Assembly (NCBI RefSeq): GCF_001047675.1
Contig: NZ_CP011975.1
Span: forward strand, 3,450,073-3,514,072
DNA length: 64,000 nt
Origin: Yersinia aleksiciae
GTDB taxonomy: Bacteria > Pseudomonadota > Gammaproteobacteria > Enterobacterales > Enterobacteriaceae
Direction: 5' to 3'
The position numbers and the translations under genes were made by a program. Each line of letters opens with the position of its first letter. Position 1 is the stretch's first letter. The notes beneath the pieces are model-generated. The model saw only the letters and a program-made list of their open reading frames with translations. It was not told the origin of the DNA and ran no database searches. Shown piece by piece: positions 11,660 through 20,744 of this stretch.

Positions 11660-13117
11660 ATGACAATAACTCCTCAACAACTGATCGCAATGCTACCGCT
11701 GTTGATCGTCGGATTGACGGTGGTGGTTGTGATGCTCTCCATTGCGTGGCGACGCGATCACTTTGTCAACGCCACCCTGACGGTTATCGGGCTTAACCTG
11801 GCGCTGCTCTCCCTCTATTTCGTTGGGCAGGTAGGGCCAATGGATGTCACTCCGCTGATGCGGGTTGACGGCTATGCCATGTTCTACACTGGGCTGGTGA
11901 TTGTCGCCAGTCTGGCAACGGCGACCTTTGCCTACCCATGGTTAGCGGGTTACCCCGATAACCGCGAAGAGTTCTACCTGCTGGTGCTGATTGCGGCCAT
12001 GGGTGGCATTCTACTGGCGAGTGCTAACCATTTGGCGTCGCTATTCCTGGGTATCGAGCTTATCTCACTGCCGCTGTTCGGCCTGATTGGCTATGCCTAT
12101 CGCCAGAAGCGTTCACTGGAAGCCAGTATCAAGTACATGCTGCTGTCTGCGGCGGCGTCGTCATTCCTGCTGTTTGGTATGGCGCTGCTGTATGCCGAGT
12201 CTGGTAGCTTGTCTTTCGCCGGTTTGGGCAAGAGCCTGAGTGACTCCATGATCCACCAGCCGCTGATTCTGGCTGGCTTGGGGATGATGATTGTTGGCCT
12301 TGGCTTTAAGTTATCTTTAGTGCCGTTCCAACTGTGGACGCCAGATGTGTACCAGGGCGCACCAGCCCCGGTATCCACCTTCTTGGCAACCGCCAGCAAG
12401 ATTGCCATCTTTGCGGTGGTGATGCGCCTATTCCTGTACGCGCCAGCCGCCGACAGTGAAGCGGTGCGTTTAGTGCTCTCCTTGATTGCCGTAGCATCGA
12501 TCCTGTTCGGTAACTTGATGGCCATCAGCCAAACCAACATCAAGCGTCTGTTGGGTTACTCCTCTATCGCGCACCTTGGCTACTTGCTGATTGCGTTGGT
12601 GGCAGTGCAAACCCATCAGCTGGCACTGGAAACCGTCGGCGTCTATCTGGCCGGTTACCTGTTCAGCAGCTTGGGTGCCTTTGGTGTCGTCAGTCTGATG
12701 TCCAGCCCGTACAAAGGCCCGGACGCGGAGTCCCTGTTCTCTTATCGCGGGCTGTTCTGGCATAAGCCAATTTTGTCTGCGGTGATGACGGTGATGATGT
12801 TGTCACTGGCAGGTATCCCAATGACACTGGGCTTTATCGGCAAGTTCTTCGTCGTCGCAATGGGTGTCAGCGCCAACCTGTGGTGGTTGACCGGTGCAGT
12901 GGTATTGGGCAGTGCGATTGGCCTGTACTACTATCTGCGCGTGACTGTCAGCCTGTTCCTCAGCGCGCCGGAAAAATTGGTGCGAGATACACCAAACAAC
13001 TGGGCATTGACTGCCGGTGGTGTGGTAGTACTGATCTCCGCGATTCTGGTGCTGTTCTTGGGTATCTACCCGCAGCCATTGATTTCGCTGGTTCAGATGG
13101 CACAGCCGCTGATGTAA
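11660..13117 (+). CDS. nuoN: NADH-quinone oxidoreductase subunit N
   Basis: NuoN (ND2 homologue, 485 residues) is the third antiporter-like pump subunit and the last gene of the operon. It matches E. coli NuoN from the first residues (MTITPQ) to the end (QPLM). Key lysine-bearing helices are visible in [23 protein letters not shown] and [25 protein letters not shown]. It begins six bases after the nuoM stop and is followed by a strong intrinsic terminator, which marks the end of the nuo transcription unit. Confidence 0.97.
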   Translation: MTITPQQLIAMLPLLIVGLTVVVVMLSIAWRRDHFVNATLTVIGLNLALLSLYFVGQVGPMDVTPLMRVDGYAMFYTGLVIVASLATATFAYPWLAGYPDNREEFYLLVLIAAMGGILLASANHLASLFLGIELISLPLFGLIGYAYRQKRSLEASIKYMLLSAAASSFLLFGMALLYAESGSLSFAGLGKSLSDSMIHQPLILAGLGMMIVGLGFKLSLVPFQLWTPDVYQGAPAPVSTFLATASKIAIFAVVMRLFLYAPAADSEAVRLVLSLIAVASILFGNLMAISQTNIKRLLGYSSIAHLGYLLIALVAVQTHQLALETVGVYLAGYLFSSLGAFGVVSLMSSPYKGPDAESLFSYRGLFWHKPILSAVMTVMMLSLAGIPMTLGFIGKFFVVAMGVSANLWWLTGAVVLGSAIGLYYYLRVTVSLFLSAPEKLVRDTPNNWALTAGGVVVLISAILVLFLGIYPQPLISLVQMAQPLM

Positions 13118-13136
13118 TTCATTGTTAAGTCACTCT

Positions 13137-13176
13137 AAAAACCCCCTGTTAGCTGAAACGCGCAGGGGGTTTTGTT
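13137..13176 (+). terminator. nuo operon terminator
   Basis: The stem ACCCCCTG (13141-13148) pairs with CAGGGGGT (13163-13170), followed by TTTGTTTT. It lies 20 bases after nuoN and directly abuts the 3' end of the convergent LysR gene, whose stop is at 13177. A run of A bases before the stem means it could also end transcription from the opposite side. Confidence 0.85.
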
Positions 13177-14052
13177 TTATGGGTGACGGGCACCGCTAAA
13201 GCTTATCTCAAGCGCACTGATGACCGCTCGCACTCTGGCCGCTCGCTGTACATCCGGGTGAACCACCAGCCAGATATCCACCCAATCTTGTTGCTCTGGC
13301 CAGATGCGCACCAGTTCGTCGTCATTATTAGCCAAAAAGCACGACAGTAAGCCAATCCCCGCCCCTTTACGTGCTGCAGCCCGCAACAATTGCTGAGAGT
13401 TACTCTCCAGCACCACATTGGGATTTTCCAAGGTTTCACCGCATAAATCTTGCCAGTGGCGCGGCACTGATTGTTGCGGGAACAGCAGCAGCTCGTGGCC
13501 GCTAAAATGTTCGCCATTTCGCGGCACACCGAACCGGGCCAAATAATCACGGCTGGCATACAGGCCCATCTCGATAGTTGCCAACCGCTTGATAATCAAC
13601 TCATTATCATCAGGGCGCACACCGCGAATGGCCAGGTCGACACTGTGATAAGCAATATTAGAAATATCAATGCCGGTCAGCACTCGCAGCGTAATCTCGG
13701 GATGCTGCTGGCGTAGCTGCTTAAGGGCGGGCAACACAAAAGCTTCAGCCAGAGTGTCGGTGGTGGCGATGCTCACCATGCCCTGTAAGCGACTATCACT
13801 GCTGGCGGCCTTGCGCCCGATACTCTGCGCGGCGTTTTCCATCACCCTAACTTCAGCCAGCACCTCTTCACCTAGCGGGCTGAGGGTAAAGGCTTTTGGC
13901 GTGCGGATAAACAGCTTCGCGCCCAGAACCTGTTCCAATGTGGTGATTCGGCGGCCGACAGTGGCCTGATCCACCTGTAAATCATGGGCGGCCTGGCGCA
14001 AACTGCCTTTGCGCACGACGGCAAGGAAGACTCTGGCATCATCCCAATTCAT
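13177..14052 (-). CDS. LysR-family transcriptional regulator
   Basis: This is a DNA-binding regulator of 291 residues. The N-terminal winged helix-turn-helix covers roughly residues 1-60 ([40 protein letters not shown]), followed by a periplasmic-binding-protein-like effector domain with [18 protein letters not shown]. The start at 14052 is chosen because the family begins this way; an upstream in-frame ATG at 14232 would add 60 residues of non-family sequence running into the divergent promoter. It is transcribed away from the MFS transporter gene at 14235, about 180 bases away. By the usual LysR logic it probably controls that transporter. The inducer is unknown. Confidence 0.85.
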   Translation of the reverse strand: MNWDDARVFLAVVRKGSLRQAAHDLQVDQATVGRRITTLEQVLGAKLFIRTPKAFTLSPLGEEVLAEVRVMENAAQSIGRKAASSDSRLQGMVSIATTDTLAEAFVLPALKQLRQQHPEITLRVLTGIDISNIAYHSVDLAIRGVRPDDNELIIKRLATIEMGLYASRDYLARFGVPRNGEHFSGHELLLFPQQSVPRHWQDLCGETLENPNVVLESNSQQLLRAAARKGAGIGLLSCFLANNDDELVRIWPEQQDWVDIWLVVHPDVQRAARVRAVISALEISFSGARHP

Positions 14053-14234
14053 TGATAGCGCCTCTGGGTTGTTAGGTGGGATAGGGGGGGAATTATAGCT
14101 AATGGCGATCCGGCTGAGAATAAATGCATCACTCTGATGCATTTTTGCCGATACTGACCGGCTAATCCCCCCCGTATAATGCGCTGTTTTCCATCCGTGG
14201 TACTTATAATCTCGCGCAGTTTCAGGAGTCAATC

Positions 14235-15455
14235 ATGACTGAGGGTGTAACCCGCACGGCGGTATCTTATTTTTCAGTGCTATTTTTCATTGCACTGGCA
14301 TTGACCGCGGCACTGCTTAACAGCAGTGCGCCAACGCCGCTGTATCCGCTGTATCAGCAACAACTGGCCCTAACCTCGGTCAGCTTGACCATGATTTATG
14401 GCGCTTATGCTGCGGGCGTGTTGATTTCACTGTTTGCGGTGGGGAATTTGGCCGGGAGGGTCACTGACCTGCGGCTGATGATGCTGCCTGCGCTGGGGGT
14501 GGTGCTGGGGGGCGCATTGTTATTCGCCGTTGCAGGTTCTTTCAGCCTAATGTTTATGGCGCGATTATTAGCGGGGATCGGCACTGGGGCGCTGACCGGC
14601 GCAGCAAATCTGGCCTTGATTCGTTTTTGTCCGCCTGATGGCGGTAAACGCGCGGCATTGATTGCCACCTTATCTTTTACCGTCGGATTGGCGTTGGGGC
14701 CGGTATTTAGCAGTTTGTCACTGCAAGCCAATTTCCACCCGACAGTGGTGCCGTTTGTTTTAATTATTCTCCTGGCTGTGACGGCCGCGCTGGGAGTGGC
14801 ATTTTTCTGGCCCAAGCACGTCGCTGCGGTGGTCTCACACTCTACAAATGCTCCGCGCTCGCCAGACAGCACCTTGCTGATGGGTTTGAGGCTGACCGGC
14901 AGTAAGTTTTTCCTTTGTGCGTCGGCACTGTTTGTTTCGTGGGCGGTGGCCGCCAGTATTCTGGCTCTCGGGCCAGCTATTGCGCAGCAGTTATTGTCAG
15001 TCCAAAGCAAAGGGTTGTTTGGCTATGTCATTGCGTTATATCTGGTGATTGCCGGTATCTGCCAATTAGTCAGTCGCAATTTGGATAGCCGCTTCTCACT
15101 GTACTCCGGTTGCCTGGCGCAAGGGGTTGCCGTGATGACTTTTGCGGCTGCGATTCACTTCCATTCATTGCTTTTAGCGGGCATCGGCATGGTGGTGACG
15201 GGGTATGCATTTGGTTCTATCTTCGTCGGTAGCGCCGCGCTGGTGAACTTTATTTCCCCTAAAGCCAGCCATGCGCGTTTGTTGTCGCTGTTTTATGTCA
15301 TTGCCTACACCGCCAACTGGGTGCCGGTGTTGCTGGGGGTGATAATTGACCGCGATAGCCTGTTAATGGCCGCCAATACCTTATTTATTGTGGCTGCGCC
15401 GGTGTGTTTATTCTTGGCTGTCCTCATTGCCCGCGCGGATTTTCCGCGAAATTAA
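14235..15455 (+). CDS. MFS transporter, probably a drug/metabolite exporter
   Basis: This is a 406-residue membrane protein with about 12 hydrophobic segments. The MFS signature region after helix 2 reads VGNLAGRVTDLRLMMLPALG, and helix 4 has LMFMARLLAGIGTGALTGAANLA. AGGAGTCAATC before the ATG is a good ribosome binding site. The fold suggests proton-driven export or uptake across the inner membrane, but the substrate cannot be read from sequence. It is divergent from a LysR regulator, a common arrangement for inducible efflux pumps. No convincing intrinsic terminator is visible directly downstream. Confidence 0.8.
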   Translation: MTEGVTRTAVSYFSVLFFIALALTAALLNSSAPTPLYPLYQQQLALTSVSLTMIYGAYAAGVLISLFAVGNLAGRVTDLRLMMLPALGVVLGGALLFAVAGSFSLMFMARLLAGIGTGALTGAANLALIRFCPPDGGKRAALIATLSFTVGLALGPVFSSLSLQANFHPTVVPFVLIILLAVTAALGVAFFWPKHVAAVVSHSTNAPRSPDSTLLMGLRLTGSKFFLCASALFVSWAVAASILALGPAIAQQLLSVQSKGLFGYVIALYLVIAGICQLVSRNLDSRFSLYSGCLAQGVAVMTFAAAIHFHSLLLAGIGMVVTGYAFGSIFVGSAALVNFISPKASHARLLSLFYVIAYTANWVPVLLGVIIDRDSLLMAANTLFIVAAPVCLFLAVLIARADFPRN

Positions 15456-15586
15456 GGTTGTATAAGGTGGGGGTGGGGTAAACAGTGGATGCTATGACAT
15501 ATTTAGTTTAAATAAAATAGGATCTTTATAGAGTGCTCCATTAATGGGAGTGCTCATTGTGGATAATATTATTTAAGGTGATGTTT

Positions 15587-16420
15587 ATGGGTTTAATGAG
15601 TTTTGTTCGTGAGAGTTTTTATGTTGCCAAGGAATTGATTAATCATGATCCTAACGATAAGTCTTTTTTAAAGGCAAAGCCGGAAGTCTTTGATTGGGCT
15701 GAAAAAAATAAAATTAATAGGCTAATTGGCATCTTAAATAAAGAAGAAAAAGAGAAAACTGTAATTGATAAACTTTCCGTTCCTATAGAAATAGATAAGA
15801 TGTTGAATAAAAGCAAAGAACACCTTGATTGTTTTCTTTTAAAAGCACAAGAAGATGAAGGTTCATGTAGTTATCTTATTGAAAGATCACAGTGTGACTT
15901 TGTCGGTGGCATATCAAAAGAACGACCTGAAATGAGACTGGAACTGGTTAAGTTCGTTAAAAATCATGTTGTTAATGAAATCATTGGAAAGGTTGATTTA
16001 ACGTGTGAGAGAGCGGCTTCTTCATATTCAAAATTTATAGATCTTGGCAGCCTGATATTATATGAGCTAAAAGACAGTATATCTAACTTGGGAGAAACAA
16101 ATGAAAAAATCAAGTTTCTGGATTCTGTCAGTGGCAGTGAACATATTTCTTCTGATTTGACGGATCATATAAATAAGCATGCTAGCTACAACGTAGAGCC
16201 TGAAATATTTTATCCTCTGATAGTAAAATATTATGAGCACAAAGCCGAAAGTCTGTTTTTACCTTCAATGGAAGAGTTAGGAACTCTCATTAATAGCGTT
16301 GTGAATAGAGTCGTCGAGCAATTAGAGTATACCAAATCACTATCTGATAGCGAGTTGGAAGAATTGTTGAACCGGTCTACTGGTACGCGTCATGCAATAC
16401 ATTTTCCCCAGATAGTGTGA
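15587..16420 (+). CDS. AT-rich gene for a protein of unknown function
   Basis: I do not recognise this 277-residue protein. The ATG at 15587 is preceded by AAGGTG at 15575-15580 with six-base spacing; other in-frame starts (TTG 15557, ATG 15581) are less well placed. It is hydrophilic and rich in Lys, Glu and Ser, with no signal peptide or membrane helix. Predicted helical stretches alternate with short loops, and a Leu/Glu-rich C-terminal part (SLSDSELEELLN) could form a coiled coil. The base composition is much more AT-rich than the flanking transporter genes, and codon choice (AAA, ATA, TTA) differs too, which suggests horizontal acquisition. No mobility gene or obvious partner lies beside it. 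Confidence 0.7.
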   Translation: MGLMSFVRESFYVAKELINHDPNDKSFLKAKPEVFDWAEKNKINRLIGILNKEEKEKTVIDKLSVPIEIDKMLNKSKEHLDCFLLKAQEDEGSCSYLIERSQCDFVGGISKERPEMRLELVKFVKNHVVNEIIGKVDLTCERAASSYSKFIDLGSLILYELKDSISNLGETNEKIKFLDSVSGSEHISSDLTDHINKHASYNVEPEIFYPLIVKYYEHKAESLFLPSMEELGTLINSVVNRVVEQLEYTKSLSDSELEELLNRSTGTRHAIHFPQIV

Positions 16421-16567
16421 TATTTGTCACTAAGTAAATGTATTAAATGTTATTGATTCAGTATTTATGTGACTAAAATCCCAAAAAACACTTTGGATTC
16501 AGGTAAACTGCGCAACTTTCACTCAATAAACATTCTGTTTAACGTTTTTTTGCGCAGGTTAATACTG

Positions 16568-17062
16568 ATGAACATTATTCTGATGATTGCCATTACCACC
16601 GGCATTCTCTCTGGTCTCTGGGGGTGGGTTGCGGTCAGCCTGGGCCTAATCAGCTGGGCGGGTTTCCTCGGCTGTACCGCCTATTTTGCCTGCCCACAAG
16701 GCGGCTTGAAAGGTTTGCTGATCACGCTGTTAACCTGCATGAGTGGGGTATTCTGGGCAATGATGATTATTCAGGGCAGCGCCTTGCAGCCTGAATGGGC
16801 CATCCTTGGATATGTTCTGACCGGTATTGTGGCGTTTTTGATGTGTATCCAAGCCTGTCAGCAGTGGCTAGCATTTGTTCCCGGCACCTTTATCGGTGCT
16901 TGCGCCACCTTTGCCGGTAATGGTCATTGGAAACTGGTCATTGTCTCGCTGTTAGTCGGGGTGGTATTTGGCTATGCCATGAAGAACAGTGGATTGTGGT
17001 TGGCGGCACGGCGGGAGCAGCAAGGGCAGAGTTCCTTGGGAGCGCCGGTTGATATTGATTAG
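16568..17062 (+). CDS. DUF1097 inner membrane protein (YcdZ-like)
   Basis: This is a 164-residue integral membrane protein with five hydrophobic segments, matching the DUF1097 family (E. coli YcdZ). The start MNIILMIAITTGILSGLWG is chosen because it begins directly with the first membrane helix and AGG lies upstream. The longer frame from 16469 would add 33 polar residues foreign to the family. The function of the family is unknown. The last codons (GAPVDID) contain CGGTTGATATT, the core of a repeat that continues downstream, so the C-terminus may have been reshaped by that repeat. It converges with the yhcH-like gene. Confidence 0.75.
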   Translation: MNIILMIAITTGILSGLWGWVAVSLGLISWAGFLGCTAYFACPQGGLKGLLITLLTCMSGVFWAMMIIQGSALQPEWAILGYVLTGIVAFLMCIQACQQWLAFVPGTFIGACATFAGNGHWKLVIVSLLVGVVFGYAMKNSGLWLAARREQQGQSSLGAPVDID

Positions 17063-17166
17063 TGATCAAGTTCGGTTGATATGTTACGGGATCGGGTTTC
17101 GGGGATATTCGTTCAGGTTACCGGTATCTATCAACCTAACCCGATAACCTAAACGAATATCAACCG
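17046..17166. repeat. Palindromic repeat element, CGGTTGATATTCG family, copy 1
   Basis: This convergent intergenic region holds several copies of one short sequence in both orientations. They are CGGTTGATATT at 17046-17056 (inside the 3' end of the DUF1097 gene), TTCGGTTGATAT at 17071-17082, and the exact inverse CGAATATCAACCG at 17154-17166. The middle carries GATATTCGTTCAGGTTACC, which also resembles the left end of the large repeat region near 34.97 kb. The element could fold into a long imperfect hairpin and act as a two-way transcription stop between the convergent genes. No reading frame is supported in it. Confidence 0.75.
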
Positions 17167-17179
17167 AAATAACACCGAA

Positions 17180-17647
17180 TCACAAAAGATGATTTGCTAC
17201 TTTAACCACAATCTTACGCAGCGGTGCTACCTCTCCCAACGTTCCCATCGGGCGATGTAACTCACCAGGGAACAGCAGGGCGATATCGCCAGGAGCCAGG
17301 GTTAACAAGGTTTCGGTGGTCATTCCTTCAAACAGACCAAAATCCCGCTCACTATCAAAATCCATCGTCGGACGTTGCCCTTGAGCCGAGGGTGAAGCCC
17401 CAATCACCTCGCTGCCCTCTAGCAGAATATGAATATCAATGTAATAGCGATGTAATTCAGGGGCCTGCTCATACAAGGGTTTAGACGCGGCAATAATATG
17501 ATTCAGGTAAATTTCACGCCCTTCAATCTCTTGCTCGCCCGCAGGCAAATTGGCTAAATCCATCTGGCTGATCGTTGCCAACGTCCGGCGGATCACATCC
17601 GGATACAGCGGGTTATTCACCGCAGTTTTGAGTTCATCAAGTATCAT
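17180..17647 (-). CDS. YhcH/YjgK/YiaL family protein (DUF386, cupin-like)
   Basis: This 155-residue protein belongs to the YhcH/YjgK/YiaL family, small cupin-fold proteins repeatedly found in sugar-acid and sialic-acid operons. Family hallmarks visible are the metal-site region ELHRYYIDIHILLEGSEVIG, and TLAPGDIALLFPGELHRPMG, with the histidines expected to bind a divalent metal. The exact reaction is not established for most members; a role in sugar anomer or epimer handling has been proposed. AGGAA precedes the ATG. It is the last gene of a three-gene minus-strand unit with gluconokinase and gluconate 5-dehydrogenase, 31 bases after the kinase. Confidence 0.88.
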   Translation of the reverse strand: MILDELKTAVNNPLYPDVIRRTLATISQMDLANLPAGEQEIEGREIYLNHIIAASKPLYEQAPELHRYYIDIHILLEGSEVIGASPSAQGQRPTMDFDSERDFGLFEGMTTETLLTLAPGDIALLFPGELHRPMGTLGEVAPLRKIVVKVANHLL

Positions 17648-17678
17648 AACTATTCCTATGGATTTTGGTGGCCCACGC

Positions 17679-18209
17679 TTATGCGCAATGACTCACGCTC
17701 TTTTCATCTTCCAGTGCGGCAATACAGAGTTCAACAACCCCAGCCACATCAGGCGAAATATCGATTTGAATGACGTCCGGTTCGCTGGCCCCCGGGGCTT
17801 CCAATGTCGCAAACTGGCTCTTTAACAGGCTCTCAGGCATAAAATGCCCAGCGCGTTGCTGCATTCTGTGCAGCACTAAATCGTAATCACCGGTCAGCCA
17901 CAAAAAACGGATACCCTGGTTACCCTCGCGCAGACGATCACGATACTGCTTTTTCAGTGCCGAACAGACCAGAAAACCCACTTCATTCTTTTGTTGCAGG
18001 CTATAAGCCACATCACTCAACCGCTCAAGCCAAGGGGCGCGGTCTTGATCATTAAGTGGCTGACCTGACGCCATTTTTTGAATATTGGCGCGTGGATGCA
18101 GGTCGTCACCATCAATAAATTTGGCGTTAAGGGCCTGCGCCAGCGCCTGACCCACACAGGATTTACCTGTGCCGGAGACACCCATGACAATAATACATTC
18201 ACCAGACAT
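17679..18209 (-). CDS. Gluconokinase (GntK/IdnK type)
   Basis: Gluconokinase phosphorylates D-gluconate to 6-phosphogluconate with ATP. The protein has 176 residues, typical of the short bacterial family. It shows the P-loop GVSGTGKSCVGQAL at residues 10-23, the substrate-site segment FIDGDDLHPRANIQKMASGQPLND, and the LID-like region HRMQQRAGHFMPESLLKSQFATLE. GGGAAG precedes the ATG. It lies 18 bases downstream of the dehydrogenase gene and 31 bases upstream of yhcH. Together with edd at 23.9-25.7 kb it would feed gluconate into the Entner-Doudoroff route. Whether it is the GntK or the IdnK orthologue cannot be decided here. Confidence 0.92.
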   Translation of the reverse strand: MSGECIIVMGVSGTGKSCVGQALAQALNAKFIDGDDLHPRANIQKMASGQPLNDQDRAPWLERLSDVAYSLQQKNEVGFLVCSALKKQYRDRLREGNQGIRFLWLTGDYDLVLHRMQQRAGHFMPESLLKSQFATLEAPGASEPDVIQIDISPDVAGVVELCIAALEDEKSVSHCA

Positions 18210-18227
18210 ATCTTCCCTCTGTACCTA

Positions 18228-18992
18228 TCAGACTGCGACCAGCATGCCGCCATCAACAAACAGCAGATGACCATTAACGAAATCAGAGGCTTTGGATGAC
18301 AGATACACCGCAGCACCAATCAGCTCTTCCGGGTCCCCCCAGCGGGCAGCGGGTGTACGTTTGCACAACCAATCGGTAAAGGCTTTATCGTCCACCAGCG
18401 CTTTAGTCATCTCGGTTTTGAAATAGCCGGGGGCGATACCATTGACCTGAATGTTGTAACGGGCTAGCTCGACACACATACCACGCGTCAGCATTTTGAC
18501 CGCACCTTTAGAGGCGGCATAAGGCGTGATAGTGTCGCGACCTAATTCACTTTGCATCGAGCAAATATTGATAATTTTGCCGCGTTGGCGCTTAACCATA
18601 TAACGGGAAACAGCTTGTGAAACCAAAAATACTGATTTCTGGTTTACGGCGATAACATCGTCCCAATCTTTTTCTGGGAATTCAGTAAAAGCATGGCGGC
18701 GTTGAATGCCAGCATTATTAATTAAGATATCAATCGCGCCAATACTGCTTTCTATCTGTTCGATGGCTTCATTAACCGCAGCATGGTCGGTCACATTAAA
18801 GGCTGCCGCATGGGCAATAAATCCGCTAGTGCGTAATTCAGCAACCGCTTTCTCTGCCCGCTCGGCGGTAATATCATTAATAATGATCTCAGCGCCGAAT
18901 TCGGCCAGACCTTTTGCCAATAAAAATCCGATACCTTGTGCGGAACCCGTAATTAATACTTTGCGTTTTTCTAACGAAAATAGATTCTTCAT
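18228..18992 (-). CDS. Gluconate 5-dehydrogenase (SDR family, IdnO-like)
   Basis: This is a short-chain dehydrogenase/reductase of 254 residues. The cofactor motif GSAQGIGFLLAKGLAEFG lies near residue 16, NNAG near residue 92, and the catalytic Tyr/Lys motif YAASKGAVKM near residue 158 with Ser upstream in NICSMQSELG. It is very similar in recalled sequence to IdnO, which interconverts 5-ketogluconate and D-gluconate with NADP(H). AGGAATTCACA precedes the ATG. It is the first gene of the minus-strand unit with gluconokinase and a YhcH-family gene, and is driven from the control region at 19.0-19.5 kb that it shares with a LacI-type regulator. Confidence 0.88.
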   Translation of the reverse strand: MKNLFSLEKRKVLITGSAQGIGFLLAKGLAEFGAEIIINDITAERAEKAVAELRTSGFIAHAAAFNVTDHAAVNEAIEQIESSIGAIDILINNAGIQRRHAFTEFPEKDWDDVIAVNQKSVFLVSQAVSRYMVKRQRGKIINICSMQSELGRDTITPYAASKGAVKMLTRGMCVELARYNIQVNGIAPGYFKTEMTKALVDDKAFTDWLCKRTPAARWGDPEELIGAAVYLSSKASDFVNGHLLFVDGGMLVAV

Positions 18993-19230
18993 TGTGAATT
19001 CCTAATGACGCTAACAAGCGACATGTAAAATAAATGTCATAGTCGATGACTGTCGGATTAATACAGTCATAAATTAATTTTCGGCAATAGTAATCGCGAA
19101 TAATAAAGTCTTTATTATTTCCCAATCTTGCTTTAAAACAGATGTAAATCAGATTAAATGTAGCGATACTTCCATTAAGCTGACCGTCTGAAAACATGTG
19201 CCTATCAGACCGTTTTCTGCCTTATCAAAC

Positions 19231-19246
19231 TGTGATGCAGATCACT
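19231..19246. promoter_or_regulatory. Predicted CRP binding site
   Basis: TGTGATGCAGATCACT matches the CRP consensus TGTGA-N6-TCACA except for the last base. It lies between the divergent gluconate 5-dehydrogenase and LacI-type regulator genes, about 240 bases before the dehydrogenase start. This fits cAMP-CRP control of sugar-acid catabolism. Confidence 0.7.
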
Positions 19247-19266
19247 TTAAATCATGTTACGGCAAG

Positions 19267-19282
19267 CTGTTACCGCTTACGT
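19267..19282. promoter_or_regulatory. Possible GntR-type operator
   Basis: CTGTTACCGCTTACGT matches 12 of 16 positions of the gluconate operator consensus ATGTTACCGGTAACAT, as recalled for the GntR/IdnR LacI-family regulators. It lies just beside the CRP site on the dehydrogenase side of the divergent region. Confidence 0.5.
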
Positions 19283-19412
19283 GAGCGATATCGCCTTGAG
19301 GCTAGAAAAAGAGCGCAGTTAGCAGGGGGTTTGCCCATTTCATTAACAGATTGCAGATTAACTTATTGATAATAAAATAACTTAATAATCATCAGCAGAG
19401 TTGTTATGGCAT

Positions 19413-19428
19413 ATTTAACCCGTAACAT
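19413..19428. promoter_or_regulatory. Probable GntR-type operator before the regulator gene
   Basis: ATTTAACCCGTAACAT matches 13 of 16 positions of the recalled GntR-family operator ATGTTACCGGTAACAT. It sits about 70 bases upstream of the LacI-type regulator start, suggesting autoregulation. Confidence 0.55.
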
Positions 19429-19499
19429 GCTTTTCATTACACCCGCTAACAGTGCATAATCACTTTACCCATCCCGCACTCTTGTTCCAGGTATTTGCC

Positions 19500-20492
19500 A
19501 TGAAAAACCAGCGTGTTACGTTACAGGATATCGCGTTACTTGCCGGCGTGACCAAAATGACCGTCAGTCGCTATTTACGTACGCCGGAAAAAGTGGCACC
19601 AGAAACCGGTGAGCGCATTGCTCAGGTGATGGCTGAAGTGAATTACAGTGCTGATTCTGACGGGGAGACGGGTCTTAATCAAAAAAGTCCGCGCATAGGA
19701 ATCTTGGTACCCTCATTTAATAACCAGATTTTCTCCGATTTATTAGCCGGTATTGAGTCAGTGACTGCCGCCAGTGGTTATCAGACGCTGGTGGTTAACT
19801 ATAACTACAGTAAAGAGCGTGAAGAGGAGCAGATCATTAATCTCCTCTCCTGCCAGATTTCCGGTTTGATACTCACGGACTCCGAACATACCTTACGCGC
19901 TGATAAATATCTGAATGCATCAGAAATTCCAATTGCACAAGTGATGGATCTGGAGCCGCAATTCAACCGCATCACCGTCGGATTCAATAATTATCAGGCT
20001 GCCTATGATATGACGGCCACACTGTTAGCCAGTGGAAAACAGAATATTGTCTATTTCGGCTCCATGTCTGATGTGCGTGATCGCAAACGTTATCAAGGTT
20101 ATAGCCAGGCAATGAGTGATGCAGGTTTCACGCCATTACATATTACCCCCAATAAAGTCTCTTCGGTTTCTATTGGGGCAGGGATGTTGGCATTGGCACG
20201 ACAAATGTATCCGCAGGTTGATGCTATTTTCTGCACCAATGATGATATGGCCGTGGGGGTGTTACAAGAGTGCTTAAAATTGGGCATGGTCATACCCACT
20301 GAAATGGCAATTTCCGGCTTTCATGGGTTGGATATTGGTCAGGCAACTACGCCAGTGCTGGCCAGTGTCACCACGCCACGTTTTGAAATGGGTAAAGTTT
20401 CCGCTGAGATTTTGATTAAGAAAATAAAAAAAATCCCGACAATTGAACAAGTTGACCTTCACTATCGGATTTCACTTGGTGGCACTATTTAA
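19500..20492 (+). CDS. LacI-family repressor (GntR/IdnR-like)
   Basis: This is a 330-residue transcriptional regulator. The LacI-type helix-turn-helix and hinge lie at residues 5-50 (VTLQDIALLAGVTKMTVSRY then LRTPEKV), followed by a periplasmic-binding-protein-like ligand domain with RIGILVPSFNNQIFSDLLAGIE and DAIFCTNDDMAVGVLQE. The start at 19500 is chosen because MKNQRVTLQDIA begins the family domain and CCAGG lies upstream; the longer frame from 19452 adds 16 non-family residues. Operator-like sequences of gluconate-repressor type lie before this gene, in the same divergent region as the dehydrogenase promoter, and before the 2-ketoacid reductase gene. It probably senses gluconate, a ketogluconate or 6-phosphogluconate. 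Confidence 0.88.
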   Translation: MKNQRVTLQDIALLAGVTKMTVSRYLRTPEKVAPETGERIAQVMAEVNYSADSDGETGLNQKSPRIGILVPSFNNQIFSDLLAGIESVTAASGYQTLVVNYNYSKEREEEQIINLLSCQISGLILTDSEHTLRADKYLNASEIPIAQVMDLEPQFNRITVGFNNYQAAYDMTATLLASGKQNIVYFGSMSDVRDRKRYQGYSQAMSDAGFTPLHITPNKVSSVSIGAGMLALARQMYPQVDAIFCTNDDMAVGVLQECLKLGMVIPTEMAISGFHGLDIGQATTPVLASVTTPRFEMGKVSAEILIKKIKKIPTIEQVDLHYRISLGGTI

Positions 20493-20532
20493 GGCTCTAG
20501 CCATTTCTGCGCGGAGGGGCCCCCTCATTCTC

Positions 20533-20555
20533 TGCCATTGCGTCGCACAATGGCA
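20533..20555 (+). terminator. Hairpin downstream of the LacI-type regulator gene
   Basis: TGCCATTG (20533-20540) and CAATGGCA (20548-20555) form a perfect 8-bp stem with a 7-base loop. A GC-rich palindrome, GAGGGGCCCCCTC, lies just before it (about 20513-20525). There is no T-run, so it may be a weak or Rho-aided terminator, or an mRNA stabiliser. Confidence 0.4.
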
Positions 20556-20708
20556 GTTACCCACTTCCAACTCTTTCCCTTGCTGTGATCTGATTCGCGC
20601 CATAACAAATTACCGCAGCCGATAACATTTCAGTTAATGCCTTACCTAAGTTATTAACGCTCATTTGATTAGCTGAAACAATTCAGCACCGACAATGATA
20701 AGTGGCTC

Positions 20709-20724
20709 ACGTTACCGGTAACAT
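20709..20724. promoter_or_regulatory. GntR-type operator before the ketogluconate reductase gene
   Basis: ACGTTACCGGTAACAT differs at one position (C for T) from the recalled gluconate operator ATGTTACCGGTAACAT and contains the perfect core GTTACCGGTAAC. It is the best operator candidate in the cluster and links the plus-strand operon to the LacI-type regulator. Confidence 0.7.
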
Positions 20725-20744
20725 GTTTTCTTAACATGATTTAC

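Larger units (their letters stand above)
18993..19499. other. Divergent control region of the sugar-acid cluster
   Basis: This is a 507-base noncoding stretch between the IdnO-like gene (minus) and the LacI-type regulator (plus). It is AT-rich near 19.02-19.18 kb and near 19.36-19.40 kb. It contains the CRP-like site and the two operator-like palindromes listed separately. No supported reading frame was found. Confidence 0.7.
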
